The notes under the pieces were generated by a model that was not told the DNA's origin, did not search any database, and worked only from the letters and a program-made list of their open reading frames with translations. 8,017 nt of DNA from Acidobacteriota bacterium (lineage in GTDB: Bacteria; Acidobacteriota; Polarisedimenticolia; J045). The position numbers and the translations under genes were made by a program. Shown here piece after piece: positions 6,550-8,017 of this stretch. Numbering within the stretch: position 1 is the first letter of the stretch; every line of letters starts with the position of its first letter. The stretch covers positions 312 to 8,328 of the forward strand of contig JALTMS010000042.1 of the NCBI GenBank assembly GCA_027001345.1, given 5' to 3'.

Positions 6550-6605
6550 TTTTTTGCTCTTTTTTGGCCGCTTCCTTGACGCCGCCCCGCGGTCCGCGCT
6601 AAAAA
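6550..6605 (+). promoter_or_regulatory. Candidate lptF promoter with UP-like T-tracts
   Basis: TTGACG (6576-6581, 5 of 6) and TAAAAA (6600-6605, 4 of 6) are spaced by 18 bases. Two T6 tracts at 6550-6555 and 6560-6565 lie just upstream of the -35, where an UP element would sit (about -47 to -62), and their starts are exactly 10 bases apart, one helical turn. Transcription would begin near 6612, about 78 bases before lptF. Confidence 0.38.
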
Positions 6606-6675
6606 GCCCCTGTGCCTCCGCCCCGTCTCGGGTCGCGAGCCGCCACGCCACCTTTCGAGAGTCGAGCCTGCTGCC

Positions 6676-6693
6676 ATGAGTCCGCGCCGATGA
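6676..6693 (+). CDS. Possible five-codon leader ORF overlapping lptF start
   Basis: ATG 6676 reads Met-Ser-Pro-Arg-Arg and stops at TGA 6691-6693, which overlaps the lptF ATG (6690) as ATGA. lptF itself has no clear ribosome binding site, so reinitiation from this mini-ORF could supply ribosomes. Only a weak GAGAG-type purine run lies upstream (about 6656-6662), and such short ORFs arise often by chance. Confidence 0.2.
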   Translation: MSPRR

Positions 6694-8017
6694 AGATCTG
6701 GAACCGGCTCGACAGCTATGTGCTCCGAGAAATCCGCTCGCCGTTTGTCCTGGCAGTGGCGGGATTCACTTCTGTCCTCCTGCTCAACTACCTCTTTCTT
6801 CTGGCCCAGCAGACCATCGAAAAGGCTGTCCCTCTCCAGCTCGTTCTCGGCTTCCTCCTCGCGCGCCTTCCGGGATTCCTGACTCTCACGCTGCCCATGG
6901 GCGCTCTGCTCGGCGTTCTGGTGGGCGTCGGACGGCTGGCCAGCCAGCATGAGATTCTCGCCCTGCGATCGGTGGGCGTCTCGGTGGTTCGCCTTTTCCG
7001 GCCCGTGGCTCTGACCGCCTTGTTGTTGACCGTGGTCAATTTGGGGATCTCCCACTATCTGCACCCCATGGGACGCCTCAAGGAGCGCGCTCTGTTCCAG
7101 GAGATTCTCAGGGCAAGGGATTTTTCCCGGGAGGTCGATCCCGGGGTCTTCTTCGATCGGTTGCCGGGAGCCGTGCTCTTTGCCTCACGTTCGAGGATCT
7201 CGAGCCAGGGGCGGGTCTTCGAGGGTATCCTGCTCTATCGCGAGGGCGCCCAGGAAGGAACCACGGATCTGATTCTCGCGCGCCGGGGCCAGGGCGATTT
7301 CGATCGGGATACCGGCCAGGTTTCCCTCCGGCTCGATGATGTGGAGTGGCATGTGGTCGATCCCGCGCGACCCGACACCTACACCATCGTCCGCACTCCT
7401 CACGAAACCTTGAATTTCCCCCCTGACCCCCGCTTTCTCGCGCGCCAGCGACTGGGCACGATCTCCGGCCAGAAGGAGCTGGTCGGTCTGGATCTGTATC
7501 GCAGCATCGCCCGGCGAGCCCGGGAGGTTGCCGCAGCGCCCAGTGAAGGCAGCCGCATTGCCGCCAAGGTCAAGCTGCGCAAGGCGATCATCGAACTCTC
7601 CCACCGCTGGGCCTACCCCACGGCCGTTCTGGTGCTGGCCTTCGCAGCTTTCCCACTGGCAGCCCGGACCCGTCGCGGCGGGCGCTTTGCGGGTTTTGCT
7701 CAGGCGATTGGCGTTATTTTCGCCTTCTGGTTGCTTTTCTCCATCGGGGACGGTCTTTCCGAGCAGGGCACCCTGCCCCCCTGGGCCGGCTCGTGGCTGG
7801 CTCATCTGGCAATCCTGGCCTGGGGTTCGCTGCTGTGGACGGGCCTGCTGCGTGAGCGCTCGCTGGGAGCAGGTCCGGGGGCTCGCCTGAGCGATCTGCT
7901 AGCGGCTCTGCTCCGGCGCCGTCGTGGGCAGACGGAGGATGCCCGGCGCCGGGCACCCCGCTGGGTGCAGCAGGATCGCTGGGGCGGGCTGACCCGCCTC
8001 GACAGCTACCTGGCTTC
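6690..8017 (+). CDS. lptF: LptF/LptG-family LPS export permease, 3' end beyond window
   Basis: This is an inner-membrane subunit of the LptB2FG transporter, which extracts lipopolysaccharide and passes it to LptC/LptA. The visible 442 codons contain one complete YjgP/YjgQ module. It opens with the cytoplasmic amphipathic segment WNRLDSYVLREI, then TM1 at about 20-40. TM2 at about 50-84 includes LPMG at 68-71 and leads into the conserved GRL..HEI.ALRSVGVS region at about 80-100. TM3 is at about 99-124, followed by a soluble beta-rich periplasmic domain at about 125-300. Hydrophobic segments TM4-6 lie at about 309-327, 334-355 and 365-385. E. coli LptF is about 366 aa, so a stop would be expected near residue 390. 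Instead the frame stays open through an Arg-rich linker, and residues 434-442 (LTRLDSYLA) resemble the start motif, suggesting a second fused module. ATG 6690 matches the family N-terminus; no strong Shine-Dalgarno precedes it. Confidence 0.92.
   Translation, partial: MKIWNRLDSYVLREIRSPFVLAVAGFTSVLLLNYLFLLAQQTIEKAVPLQLVLGFLLARLPGFLTLTLPMGALLGVLVGVGRLASQHEILALRSVGVSVVRLFRPVALTALLLTVVNLGISHYLHPMGRLKERALFQEILRARDFSREVDPGVFFDRLPGAVLFASRSRISSQGRVFEGILLYREGAQEGTTDLILARRGQGDFDRDTGQVSLRLDDVEWHVVDPARPDTYTIVRTPHETLNFPPDPRFLARQRLGTISGQKELVGLDLYRSIARRAREVAAAPSEGSRIAAKVKLRKAIIELSHRWAYPTAVLVLAFAAFPLAARTRRGGRFAGFAQAIGVIFAFWLLFSIGDGLSEQGTLPPWAGSWLAHLAILAWGSLLWTGLLRERSLGAGPGARLSDLLAALLRRRRGQTEDARRRAPRWVQQDRWGGLTRLDSYLA

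Larger units (their letters stand above)
6419..6689. other. Gene-free stretch between parB and lptF
   Basis: These 271 bases carry no convincing gene. After the parB stop there is a weak hairpin (AGCCCC near 6434-6439 with GGGGTT at 6449-6454) followed by only a short T-run, a poor terminator at best. A second hairpin pairs 6491-6497 with 6510-6516. Two promoter candidates (6468-6476 and 6576-6605), two T6 tracts (6550-6555 and 6560-6565) and a five-codon ORF at the lptF start are noted separately. Confidence 0.6.

Noticed and set aside
4495..6689. parS site near parAB
   Set aside because: I looked for TGTTTCACGTGAAACA-like palindromes and found none; ACGTGTTTCGG near 6264 is not palindromic.
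6297..7064. 255-codon minus-strand frame across the lptF 5' end and promoter region
   Set aside because: Antisense shadow; Gln/Arg/Gly-rich with no domain, while the + strand shows a convincing permease.
1..8017. Mobile elements, CRISPR, phage or defence genes
   Set aside because: No inverted-repeat-bounded transposase, regularly spaced repeat, integrase or toxin-antitoxin pair was seen; all supported genes are housekeeping types.

Overview
The window is an ordinary-looking, GC-rich (roughly 60-65% by eye) bacterial chromosomal segment. All seven genes I can support lie on the + strand. The organism is probably Gram-negative, because the last gene is an inner-membrane component of the LPS exporter. 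The gene set (six-domain S1, IHF/HU, MiaB, DUF151 nuclease, ParAB, LptF) and the protein style suggest an Acidobacteriota or former Deltaproteobacteria lineage. That placement is an inference from gene order and composition, not from a search.

Layout. Positions 1-190 hold a strongly hairpin-forming leader before rpsA (191-2026, ribosomal protein S1). The rpsA stop overlaps the start of an IHF/HU-family nucleoid protein gene (2023-2361) as ATGA, so the two are a translationally coupled pair. A good intrinsic terminator at 2432-2461 closes this unit. miaB follows (2518-3861, tRNA methylthiotransferase). A sigma70-like promoter overlaps the last codons of miaB and leads into a DUF151 bifunctional nuclease gene (4009-4494). 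A gene-free stretch of about 310 bases (4495-4803) with a candidate promoter precedes parA (4804-5559), which overlaps parB (5552-6418) by 8 bases. A second gene-free stretch (6419-6689) carries two promoter candidates, one with phased T-tracts upstream. The last gene (6690 to beyond the window end) encodes an LptF/LptG-family permease.

How the genes work together. rpsA and the IHF/HU gene belong to basic translation and nucleoid structure. miaB modifies A37 of tRNAs that read UNN codons. parA and parB form a two-component segregation module. The lptF-type gene serves outer-membrane biogenesis. They look like neighbouring housekeeping units rather than one pathway.

I saw no mobile element, CRISPR array, rRNA, tRNA, phage gene or defence island, and I do not think the window holds a new system. 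The points most worth a second look are four. The LptF reading frame stays open and begins to repeat its own N-terminal motif at the window edge, suggesting an LptF-LptG fusion. The rpsA leader is highly structured. ParB has an atypical C-terminal region, and its operon sits away from the usual mnmG-rsmG neighbours. The promoter region and tiny overlapping leader ORF in front of lptF are also unusual.
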